DNA of 64,000 nt, taken from Sphagnum compactum. Lineage: Eukaryota > Bryophyta > Sphagnopsida > Sphagnales. The translations under genes were made by a program, and so were the position numbers. Each line of letters starts with the position of its first letter. Position 1 is the first letter of the stretch. The stretch is from NCBI GenBank assembly GCA_965153455.1, contig OZ234503.1, positions 10,545,118 through 10,609,117 on the forward strand, written 5' to 3'. Under the pieces are notes generated by a model that saw only the letters and a program-made list of their open reading frames with translations, had not been told where the DNA came from and ran no database searches. This document shows positions 12,001 through 23,820 of this stretch, piece by piece.

Positions 12001-15000
12001 TGATGAATGTCACAATGCAATGTCTTCACTAACAACAATGCCCTCTTGATATTTCAATCTCGTGTAAGTCTAAAACTTTTGCACTAACTTTTGTACTAAA
12101 ATGTGTGAGAACATCAACCACCAAATGATAAATGAGCTAGTCCATGTTGCCTTTATTATTCTTTGGAGAATAAATACAAAATATATTTCATATTGCCATG
12201 GTATGATTCAATAACAAAAATAGTGTGCTACCTTGCACATGGTATGTTGAAATTCCTAGTAGTAGCCTTATGCAACTGATAAGGGGTAAGGTATTTCATT
12301 AAGTGGGGCACATTGGGATACTTTGTTGTGAATAATTCAATTTGATGTTTTGCCATGTAATAGGGTATGCATCAATAGGACATCCTTGAAGATACATTAT
12401 TCCACCAAGAACAGATTATTTTTTGCACATTCCTCTGTGCTTCCAATTTGTTTTACCACATTTTCTACCCATGTTTTGCACACAACTCAAAAATACACAA
12501 TATTTTCACACTTGGCCAATTGTTGTTATGTGTCGAACAACATATTATGAATATTGAATGGTCATAAGTATCATGTTGTGTAAATCAACTTTCATACCTT
12601 AAAACATTAATTATTGCTTGAGCATTGTTGGCAATGATAACATTAAACATCCAACCTTCCATCATGAGTTGTGATCATGCTTGCAGAATAGCTTCCAAGT
12701 CATTATAGATGAAAGCACATTATGGCAAACAAAATTTGTTGTCACAAATCTTGTTTTTCAAAATCGTGTGTTTGAACTTCCACCAAGTCAATGTGAAAAG
12801 GGTCCTTATAAATTGTGTTAGAATAAGGTAGTTCAATATCCAAATAATAAAATTGTCAAGATAAATTAAATTATTATTAATTTTAAATGATTAGAATATA
12901 TATTTGTGAAAATATAATACTTCTAACAATATATTGCAAAGTGTAAATATATTCCAAAAACCATTCAAACAATGGTCAAACTTGATGAAATACTTAGTCA
13001 TATATTGAATATGAATTAATTGTACCATTTCAACTCCATGTGAAAAAATCCACTAACGTGACTTCACAAAAAAATATGGATGATGTTTTTCATTCAAACA
13101 ACCATAAGTGTGTAAAAAAAACTCCCTTTTGAAGGTAACAAGAATTGTGTTAAAGGTTTTGTGTCAAAAAATCATTTGATGTGTTTCACAAAACAATACA
13201 TGAAAATAAATAAAAATTTCCCTTGAAATAATACAAAATGTACTAAAATAAAAGTATATTTTCTTGCTCACATTGTGTGCTTTCACTCTTTTCTTGTCTT
13301 CTCCCAATGATAATGAATGTAATTGGAATTCCATTCTACCATTCATCAAACAACCATAATGGTGTACAAAGGTTAGTGCAAAAGAATATTGCAAAAATCA
13401 AACCTTTATTTTGATGCATAGAAGTGAAGTTTTCCACAAACCACATCCTCAAAAAAAATTTACATTCAATGTGATATGATACATGAAACAATGTATATCC
13501 ATTGCATACGATACATAAAAATTTTATATACATTGAATACATACCTTGTTTTAATTTGTGCCAAATGTTCCATAAAATGATAGTGAATTCCCATATCGAA
13601 ATTTAGACCATTTCAAATTGCCACAATGTTTGGATTTTCAATGTGAAGGGAACATTGTATTAATTAAATTGATAGATTCAATCTATATGGGCATTTTGTA
13701 CATAATAGAACACAAATTTGGGTTACTATCTATAACCCACATATTTTCATTAATTAGATTGTTAGGATGTTTTCATCAAGGTCCAAATGTGATACATTGA
13801 GCCAATGGCATCACTTTAGACAAGGATTATATTTCATTTTGTCCCCAAATAACTATTTCATATAAATGAATTTTTGAATGAAATCATTTGCAACTTGTTA
13901 TAAAAAATGTTTATAGTTGTCCCAATACATCACATTTTTTTGTTAATCATTGTTGAATAAATATGAATTTTAAATTGTGTGCTGATTATTTGTAGATTTA
14001 ATGTTTGTTTTAAAAAATGATCACAATTTGAAATCTTAACCAAAAGTGTACATTTTACATTGTATTATTTTTTTGTATCATAAGCTATAACATTTCTTAA
14101 CAAATCATGTACATATGCCCATTTATATGTGGTGAAGGATTCTTGAAAATTATTTTTAAATTCTAAAACAAGTTTGAAAATTTCTTTGAATTTTTAAAGT
14201 TAAAAAAATCCACATTTCTTTAAGTTGGGAGTTTTTTTTTAGTGTGGTTAATAGGTAATTATCATCTTTTTTTCCTCCATCAATTTTTTAAATTATATGA
14301 GTCCTTCTGATATTCCTTTGCAAATTTGTCTCCATTTGACACGATAGGTCTTCATTGTCATATATTAAAACCTGAACTTAAAATTTGATGAAATGGATTT
14401 TGAGTTTGAAATTTTTGACATTCATATGAGTGAAAAATGAACTTGCTGTGATTGTCATGGTTTCAAATGACAAAACATAAATATTTGACTAATTATGTTT
14501 AACATCCAATGCCCTTTTTGGCTTGTTCAATTGTGATTGCACCTATCACAACTCATCAAGTCTATTCTTTGCAAGGTTCCCACATTAGAACGCAAAACAA
14601 AGGTGTCATGTGTGGTACAATTGTTGTCAAATATTGAAATATTTTTGGTTCACAACTTTTGCATGTTATGCATGCACATTTAACGGGGCTCATAATGCAA
14701 GGTCTCTCCTCAATTTTTGATAACCACACTTAATTCACATACTTGCCATTGTTTTTTCAATTTTAGTGTTATTCTTTCAACTTACAAGTTAGATTTTGCA
14801 AACTTAATGTCAACTTTCTCCTCCTTTGTTTGGTGACTATTTCATTATGTTTCATTTCCTTTCATTATTCATTTACAATATGACTTGTGCAATACAATCA
14901 ATCACATGGTCAATGAACTAAACATAAGTAAAGGTTTCAAATTGACCATTTAGATGGTATATTGGTTGTTTCCGAACTTGGAAACAAATGATGCATTGTT

Positions 15001-15945
15001 TGCTCCTTTTGGATCGTTGAAGGTGTTTAAGGTGAGATGATTCGACAGGGTCCTTTATCATTGTAAACTTGCAAGGGAAATTTTCAATATTATATTCCCT
15101 TTTTACAAAGTCATCAAGACGAATCCTATGGAATGAGTGCAATTTCACATTGCTTGTATAGGCAATGTCCATTTTAAATGGATGAGGCAAAGGTTCTTAC
15201 ACTATTGCCTTCAACAATTGAACTATGTGTCATTTTCCCTAGTAGCAACACAAGGTTCCTAAACATATTGTGTGCTTCAAATATCATCCACCATAATTGT
15301 CACCTTTTTCATTGGATTAATACCAATTATCCTTTGAAATGGTGATGATAATAATATGTAGTCTTCTATCCCAAATTACTTACAGATTTGAAGAAGTTGA
15401 AACACCAAATTTCAATACAAGCATCACATCACATCAAAAAACAAATTTCAAAATAATTTGCAAGTTGAAGACTTGTTTTCTAAGCATGTCCCCCTTCTTC
15501 TAACGTAAGATAGAATACTTGTAAATCCTCATTGCGAGAATAAAAAGAAAACTAGATGTTCATTAGAGCTCTAAGGTATTTGTAATGGGTGGTGATTGTG
15601 ATCTTTTTTAAATCGTTTAAAACACTACTTTTAGCTATAATTCCAAATTGAAAATAAAAGGGTAATGAAAATCCAATTATTTTGTGCAATAATCATGAGT
15701 ATTGTGGCTAGTGGCGGAGTGCCGAGATTCTTATTTCTTTAAAACAATTAGTTGTAATTTGAATTTTTTTTACAACAATGGTCACACTTTGCAAATGCAA
15801 GACATTCATCCATTGGGTATAGTTGACAAATAGATGATGAAAGAAAGCATCATTGACAATGCTGCATGTTTCTGCACCATGTTCAAAAGTTATATGTGGA
15901 ACCAGAGCTGAGACCATTCTAGTCTACTTTTCAGACCCAAAACCA
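12001..15945. other. Intergenic, no intact gene
   Basis: AT-rich, stop-rich in all frames. The ORFs at 12350-12550, 13164-13542, 14918-15190 and 15708-15917 have no motif I recognise and no supporting splice or start context. Part of 12600-12680 may belong to the decayed transposase noted next door. Confidence 0.45.
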
Positions 15946-16690
15946 GATGTTCTTCATTAAAGCAAAGAACCGCCCATAACCGGTCTAAACCGGTGTGGGG
16001 TGGTTATTAAAACGAGGGACAGATGCCCCCCCTGGTTATCTACCTGTGTACATGCCCAATTACCTGCTGGTTCTCAAAATATTAAAAAACCTGGTATATA
16101 ACCGTGATTCTCAAAAATGAAAAGGTAAAACGAGCCAGACACAGAGAGAGAGAGAACCTCCGGTTCTTTCATGAAAACATCCCCAAAACATCCTGTGCGT
16201 AACGGGTCTTAAAAAGAATAGTAGTGGTTCCTTGCTTCTGAATTTTTCAATGGAACTGGAACCAAAAATGGTTCTCTGATTCTGAAATATTTATAAAAAA
16301 AAAAGGAAATCAATGATTCCTTAGAAATTCAAAGAACCACACCAACGCAGATCCAAAGTGGTTCTTTGGGGGTTTTTTTTCCAAAGAATTGCCAGTCCAA
16401 GGGTCCATATACCCGGAAGCTACCCACTGGTTCTGTCTTCTGAAAAGTGGGGGGGGCACCTGTGCTAATGTTGAATGGATATGGGTGCTGTAATGGGGTC
16501 CATATACCCGGAAGGTACCCACTGGTTCTTTCTTCTGGGAAAAGTGGGTGGGTGGGTACCTGTGCTAATGTTTGAATTGAAATGGGTGCTGTAATGGGGT
16601 CCATATACCCGGTAGTTACCCACTGGTTCTTTCTTCTGGAAAAGTGGGTGCTGTAATGGGGTGCAATAAATGGTGTTCTGATTTGTTGGG
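15946..16690. repeat. GGTTCT/ACCGGT-rich island with ~95-101-bp tandem unit
   Basis: The unit beginning gggtccatatacccgg starts at 16401, 16496 and 16597, giving two and a half copies of 95-101 bp. Each contains a ccactggttct stretch and a G-rich gtgggtgg run. Around it the words ggttct/agaacc and accggt (15978-15995) are over-represented. The overlapping 126-aa and 70-aa minus ORFs are the repeat read in frame, not genes. Confidence 0.8.
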
Positions 16691-18560
16691 GGCTAAAACT
16701 TGCTGACACTTTTATCCAGTCCTTAGATTGAATGGATCTTTTGGTGGGCAGTTCCCAACAAATAAATAAGCATGGGACAAGGTACCAAATTCATTAAGGA
16801 ATTTTATGAAGTTTCTTTATGGGACATCTCAGAGTTTTTTATTTTTTAAAATTTTTTCCTTCCCATCTTTGTGATGTAGCTGAAACTGGCAAATCATCCA
16901 TAATACAGTTTAGCCAAATTTGGCTATACACAGGATATGGAAGTCAAATAGTTAAAGACTTCCTTTACATTTTTGGGCTACATTCTACAACCCAATAGAG
17001 AAATATGGCAATACTTAAAACTTTTTTAAAAAAAACTTTAGAATTGTGGTGACTAAAAAACAAATTTCTTTTTAATAGCCAAATTGCTAAATTGAAAGCA
17101 AGAAAAACAAAAAGGCTGAGGAGACATCTTTGTCATTTGTCATTTTTTCCCCCCTCTCAACATGAGGAATGGATGGGTGGGTGGATAGGACATAACTTTG
17201 ATTAAACCAATAGTTAATGACACAATCTGTTGATATATATATATATATATTTATATATATATTTGATTGATGATGCAACAAGCACCCAATACCATTACAA
17301 TTTATCCCATAAGGTTTGCACAAAGTTAATAGAAGCTTCAATGTGGTTTTATTTTGGAGATGTCAAAACATCTAACTAGTTTTTGAGTGATGGGCCAATA
17401 AAACTGTCTCATTGCCCACACACATGCAACTCTTGGTGCACCCTCTCCCTCTCTCTTTGCCAACAAATGAATAGAACTAACAATAAGTAGCCATAAACTT
17501 ACTTGAGCTCCATGTTACTATGCACTACCAGTAGTGACGATCAATTATTTTATAATATTTTCATATGGTTTTCAATAATTTCATCAATATTGATGTTAAT
17601 GTCAAATTTGATTTAAATTAATATACATTTCATGGACATGAAAAGACACATATGTTAATTATTTTTTCATATCCATGTTGGTGGATAGGAAAAAAAGGTG
17701 AAGTAGTTATAAAATGGAGGTAGGTATTGGGAAAGGTGGGAGATAGTTATTAAGAAATTTAATTTAAAAAATATATTAAGAAAAGAAATGAAGTAGTTAT
17801 GCTTAAAATGAAATAATTATTTATGAAAATTGTTTTTGGAATGGTCCATGGATGACCATACAAAGGATTCCCAAAAATCCCCCAAATACAAGTTTCAATT
17901 ACTTGTCGTCATGGGAATTTGCACACTTTCACCACAAAAAGAAAAAAAACATGGTAAGATCATTTCCACCAGTGTTTAGTATATGACTTGTAACAACAAA
18001 ATAACTACTAGGAATTATTGTAATTGCAAATAATAGTAGTATGGTTTGGGGTAATATTATGAATAGAAATGGGGAATAAAATAATGAGCCTCATGGCCTT
18101 TACAAGGAGAATATTTTGATTAGGGACATAAAGGGTTGATTATGAATAATTTAGATAACTATTTTCGAGTTGATAACAATGGGAGGTCAAATATGTAGAT
18201 TTGATCAAATCCTAGACTCCAAATAATGTAAAACCTATCCATAAAATGATAGGAAAGTTATAAATTGGCACTTGACGATTGGTTTGATACATGGGGAATA
18301 TATGTAGATGAATGTGGTTGACTATTCATCCACTTGTTTCCTTCAAGTATATAAGAGATAAAAATAAATTACATCCGTTTGTAATTCACTTCAAAGTGTG
18401 CGAATTACTGAGGGCCGAGTTGTTGTTACGAATTAATTACGGTAACATCCCTCCTCCTAACATCTCGAGTTATGAATTACTTACCGTAACAGCCCTCCTC
18501 CTAACATCCATTTTACCTTCCTACTTCCCCTTCTTGCAGGCAGGGAGGCAGTGAATTGGA
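16691..18560. other. Intergenic, no recognisable gene
   Basis: AT-rich DNA with a TA microsatellite at 17232-17263. An 80-aa plus ORF at 18312-18554 covers a short internal duplication (two copies of a ccctcctcctaacatc phrase near 18450 and 18495) and has no recognisable domain. Confidence 0.5.
17232..17263. repeat. (AT)n microsatellite
   Basis: About 30 bases of alternating A/T with a single interruption, read directly. Confidence 0.9.
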
Positions 18561-18574
18561 ACACAGTGAGGTCC

Positions 18575-18700
18575 AGCCAGTAGCTTTACCAGAGTATTCT
18601 CTTCTTCATCCGGGTCCAGTAGTAGCTTTACCTGAGTGTTCTATTCTTCATCCAGGTCCATTAGCTTTTACCACAGTGTTCTATTCTTCATCCAGCAGCA
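18575..18700. repeat. Three-copy 39-42-bp tandem repeat
   Basis: The phrase tagcttt(t)acc starts at 18581, 18623 and 18662. Each copy continues with a cagagtattctcttcttcatcc-like segment. Non-coding. Confidence 0.8.
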
Positions 18701-19989
18701 AATCTTTTGCTTAAGGGGTTTCACTTTTGTCATTATAATAATCTTCTTGAGTTTTTTTCTTTTTCTTTTTCTTTTTTTTCTTTCCTGTAAGTAGTCACAA
18801 ATGTCTCATGCAAGTTCATAACAAACAATACAAATAATGTGCCAAAACCCAAGACCCCATATCTTTGGTAGTACATGGGCAGCTTTCAGCATAAATTATT
18901 TCTTTTAAAAAAAATTGTCGAAGTCTTGAGAAAAATCATCAGCGTCTCCTTGCTCTAAATTTCAAATTGAAAGACAACTAGCATCAAACCCTGGAGTAGT
19001 ATAGGCAAATACACTCTTTGTAAACCAACTAATCACAAGAAGAGTAGAAAAGTTAACTATTACAAAATGTGGGTGTAGTTCATTAGTCTCCGTTCACTAG
19101 GATAGTGAATTCATTATATCCCCAGGCCACTAGGTGTTGTTCATTAGAACAATGAATTCACTCAAAATCTAGTGAAATCACTTAGCATACAAGGACACCA
19201 ATGTAACAATCATTTTTCATTTAATAATTATAATTTTTGTTCTGTCGAAAAAGTACATAAAAAGAAATAACTAAATTATTTCACTTTTGTGCTAAAGCTG
19301 CCCAAGTATTACAGTATTTGGGTTTGTGCACTAGCCTAAGTAAAATCAAAGAAGCATGTGTTAAAAGCTCCTTTGCAATTTGCATATTTTAAAGATTGGT
19401 CACATTCAACATTTAAGTGCTAGTTCACCTAAATGATTTAGAAACAAATTCACTAGTCACAAGGTTTTTCTTTGCACCTTGACACAAGCTTATGTACCTA
19501 TTATAACATTTAAATGTCAATTCATTGAAAAGAACTCCTCAAAATAATTCAATGTTCTCATTTTAACAATTCACATTGGCAACATCATTTCTTTTGACAC
19601 ATAGCCACAAGCCTCTTGCCATGCCCACATACATTTGTGTATATTTTTTGAGTTAAATTACTGTAACCATCGTCTAAATGCATACAACATCAATAAATGT
19701 TTGTTTTTGAACAGTGACAGAATTTTGTTGGATCCTCCAACATCTTTTGTGTATTTATAGCATCTTCTAGTGGTGCTGAATATGTGACCCAAAAATATTT
19801 ATCACATCCAAGTTTAGTTATTTATTTTTTTCCAACCCCACCCCTAAAACAAAAGTTGGGACTATCATGGGGGACTACTTAGAGCAACCCAATCGAACCA
19901 ATCAACATTAGTGTAAGGCTAAGCCAAAACTAGTTTCCTCACCCAAACCAACATATTTTGACTTTTCTTCATCCAATTTTGATTTGCAA
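18701..19989. other. Intergenic, no recognisable gene
   Basis: AT-rich, without ORFs above 60 aa. No repeats of clear period seen. Confidence 0.5.
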
Positions 19990-20753
19990 AGTCTATAACA
20001 AGTGATAGATGGTGAATCTCGAGGTTTGACAGGACAAGGTTCCCTTACTTGGACCAAATTAACGTTCAATTGATTCATCTCCTTTATGAGTTACCCCATC
20101 ATTGTTTCCAAATTTGTGGGCGGTTCTTGCACCCTTGGCATCGGTATCAATATTGGCATTGGCACTGATGTGGACATTGAGATGGATGTATGTGTGTTGT
20201 CTTGCAAAATGCCAAAATTGTGACCTTGCAAACTTGATTCCTTCCGCTTTGCAATTGTTTGGGCCTCTTCAAGTGTGTTGGCTCCTTCATATCAAACTTG
20301 TTGAATTTCTTTTCGAAAACCCATCACATAATGTTTTACAATCAAAACATTCATCCCATCCAAGATTAATGCATTGGAAGCTGCACCTTCAGGCCTTAAA
20401 ATTTTCCACATGCGATCGTTAAATTTTACCACTTTGGTAGTATACTTGTTCACATTTTCGGTGGGTTTTTGTCAAAGTTACGTCATCTCCATCATAAAGG
20501 CGCTAGAACTCTCATGTGGTCAAAATTCTTGTACAAATGTTTCGGACAAAGCCTCCCATGTCCCCTTTTGCTTGAGGCGCAATTTTTCAAACCATGTCAA
20601 AGCCCTCCCATCCAACAACTCTCGAAAAAGTCTCACCCATCATTTTTGTGTGTGGGCGCCAACGACCCCAAACATACATGCTCTTTTGGAATCCTTCAAA
20701 AAGGTTTCATGGTCTTCATTTTGCCCTCCTTTAAACAAAGGTATGTTTGCCAT
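19990..20753 (-). pseudogene. Degenerate Ty3/gypsy-type retrotransposon gag
   Basis: On the minus strand from a possible ATG at 20753 the reading includes MANIPLFKGG, then LLDGRALTWFEKL, then GTWEALSETFVQEF, then a basic helix-rich tail with NTLEEAQTIAKRKES near 20240. This order and spacing (G-x-A-x-x-W-F followed by TWEAL-x-x-x-F) matches the retrotransposon gag family of plant LTR elements. Near 20000 the tail shows TCYRLCKSK, apparently an eroded zinc knuckle. At least four in-frame stops and a frameshift are present; several stops are TGA where the family usually has a CGA arginine codon. No protease, reverse transcriptase or LTR was recognised nearby, so only a fragment survives. The plus ORFs over this interval are shadows. 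Confidence 0.7.
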
Positions 20754-21239
20754 TTGCAAATTTCACTTTTATGATGGACTAACAAGTTTCCTACAAACTA
20801 TTATCTATCACAATCTTCCTTCCTCTTGACTATATTTTAGATTTTTTTTTCAAAGGAATTTCATTTCATAGCATTACAGAAACATGAATGGTCCATATGG
20901 GTCCAGTGTAAGTTATGATGGGTAAAAAGAAAGGATCATTAGATTGCATCACTCAGGTCATGAAAACGGGTCCAAAGTTTGCAACTAAAACTTGATGGAA
21001 ATGCATTTTGGGTACTACTATTAATTCAATCTTCAAGTTTCTACCTATTGAAAATATGACTTGCATGGGATTATCCATGGACATTATTATGTTATTGATA
21101 ATTATTCCTATGTGTAGGATCCTTTCTTATGTTTTGAATGTTTATGTTGCCTCTTTAATTTGGCCTACTTTTCATTTTCCTTTTTTGCAACATTTGATGT
21201 TCCTTTTATAAAACTCCCATATTGCCCATAAAGTGTTGA

Positions 21240-21450
21240 AGAATTGAAAGACTTAGTTGCCTCCATAAGCCATCATTCCACGCCAAAATCTTCTCCCAAT
21301 AGAATTTCATCCTTCTTTTTTTCGATCCTATTAGTTTTGAATTTTTTCTCCTTTGTTGGATTTGTCACACATTCGATATATGTATGCCCATACTTTCCAC
21401 AAGCAAAACATTTTGTGACTTTTCCTAAAATTTTATGAGGCATATCCTTT
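21240..21450 (-). pseudogene. CCHC zinc-knuckle fragment of a second gag
   Basis: At 21369-21410 the minus strand encodes CFACGKYGHTYIEC, an intact C-x2-C-x4-H-x4-C retroviral-type zinc knuckle flanked by lysine-rich sequence. A zinc knuckle normally lies C-terminal to gag. Here it lies 5' of the gag block at 20210-20753 in the same orientation, so it probably belongs to a different, tandemly placed or rearranged element copy. Confidence 0.6.
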
Positions 21451-23820
21451 TTCTACTCTTAAAACTTCTACCTACGTGGAATATAGTGTCTCGGCAACAA
21501 AACCAAAAATGTAGCCTAAAGGGGGGTCCGAAATTATGAGGATTAATTTTTTATTAATCCCTTTTAGCACATAGGTAGATTATCAAACATACTTCAACAC
21601 AACACTTGCAATATTCATCGTTCACATGATTGCCAACATGAAACTTTACACTCTTTTGGGATAGGATCACCACACGCCTAAAGTCGAATGCATTTTAGAC
21701 AAGTCTGGTGTGGTCTTTGCCATCGACCCAAGTGTGAATAGGACCTTGAAAATAGAGCTCAATTGTCAAAAGACTATTTTCAAATTTTAATTAATTTCTA
21801 GTGACAAAATTGACTCAAAAATTGAATATCTCCCGTACCTTAGGTTTGAACATTACAAAATAACCCCAAGAAATCCCAATTGTCAAAGTCTCACTAAAAG
21901 CTTGCCCCAATTTCCTTATAATAATTAGTTTTGATAAATTTTCTTTGACAAAATTGTTCAATATTCAATAACCCTCGCCCCATAGATCTAAACACTACCA
22001 AACCACCTTGGTGCATCCATACTCATGTAAGGTTTTCAAATGGTACCAAGAACATGAGATGGAATGCCATGGTTTGGAAGATCTCAAAGTGACAAACAAA
22101 ACAACCAAAGAACATTCATAGATAGATTCCTATGAGACCAATTTTACATTACATATGGACAACAAATCACTTGAGCATTTTCGCATTGTGTTAGATGCCC
22201 ATGAGAAGCGTGACATATAGATGGATATATTATTAGCATTTTGTTTCAGGATTGTGGATTATGTGTAGAGTAAAACCCCATGGTGCATGCATTTGCAAAA
22301 GGAGACTAGGACAATGCAATAACCAAGTCCAACCCGAATTTTGAAAATGTTCATGAACTATGGGTTTTACCCATCATAAACCATGAAGTGAACATTATCG
22401 GGAACTTAAACATACTTAGATCATGACGCATCAAAAAAAGTGTAGGGTTCTTACTAGTGTTGAATGGGTATATCCCTTTCAATATACGCAGGAGATGAGC
22501 TTAAATAAAAATGTTCAAAATATATAATAGCTGAATAAAGGCAAATAGGCTTTAAAAGATACTCAAAACCAAGTAAGGGCATATAGGGCTTTGCAAAAAT
22601 TATCAATATGGGCAATGGTAAAGGCAAATGATGAAACTATTTGTAGGGTGACAATAAGGGTAAATATTTCATGATTTACCTTATACATACCATGTGGGTC
22701 CAAATGCATAAGAAAGTAAAAGAAATATTTACACAAATATGGCAAATCAAAGTGAAGAAAGACAATTATTAGTGAATTGGCATTGCAAATGTAAACACAT
22801 GAATTTTGTCAAAATATAATCAAATCAATAAACAATGTTAAAAATATTCAAATTGTTTTTACAATGAAAAATGACAATAAATCTAAAAGAGTTCCAAGAT
22901 CATATGGTAAGAGTTTTTTTATCAAGACAATTAATGTAATAAATAAAAATAAAATGCCAAAAGAAAATACATTCAATAATCAATCACTATAATTCAAACA
23001 TTCATCATACCAAATGTGTTGCAAAATATGGAAATGCATATATGCTAAAATATGATTTTTTTGGGCACATACCATCTATTTACCTTCCTTAACATAATTA
23101 TTCTCCTTTGGATAATGATAAATTTCAACTATATATTAGATATGTAAAATAAGTATAAGATAAGTATAACATATTTAAGTAGAAATATGATTGGGTGGTA
23201 CTATAAAGGAATGGTTAAGGACCTAAATTTGGCCAAATAATATTCATGGGTTCTTTCTTATATATATATATATATATATATATATTCATTGCATGCCAAA
23301 ATATATGACCTTAAGTCTTCATTGGAATAAAAAGGTGGGAATTGTTACAAAAATTTATTTTCTTATTTGTTTCGACAATTTCAAGAATGACATTAAATTT
23401 GGAAATTCACAACTAAATTATGCTTACTCAATTAATAACCTATTAAAACATCAAATAGAATACCATCTAAAGTATCAATCATATTATATATAACCCAAAA
23501 CTATGTATCAAAAGTGTTCATGACAAAAAAAATTCAAGGACAATAACCAATTCAAGGACAAACTTTCCTAAAACACCACTTATACTTTCCAAATTACCTT
23601 CATTATATCCTATCCATTAAGGGTTTTCCAACAATACTAAAATTACACCCAAATTCCCCTATGAATTTTATTTTATTAAGTATGAATTTTAAGTATATAT
23701 ATATTTCAATATTCAATAACTTCACTGTAGGTCAAAACATTATAAACTAACTTGATGCACCTTTACTCATCAAGGACTTTCCAATGGTACCGAGAGTGTG
23801 ACATTGATATATTTAACCTT
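21451..23820. other. Intergenic with a diverged direct-repeat pair
   Basis: About 100 bp at 21955-22060 and 23700-23800 share a common plan in the same orientation: attcaataac, then a gatgcacc/ggtgcatcc phrase, ctcat, then tttcaaatggtacc versus tttccaatggtacc. They could be remnants of one dispersed family or of LTR ends. A TA microsatellite is at 23259-23286. No gene recognised. Confidence 0.4.

Noticed and set aside
16310-16709. 126-aa minus ORF
   Set aside because: It is the ~100-bp tandem repeat read in frame.
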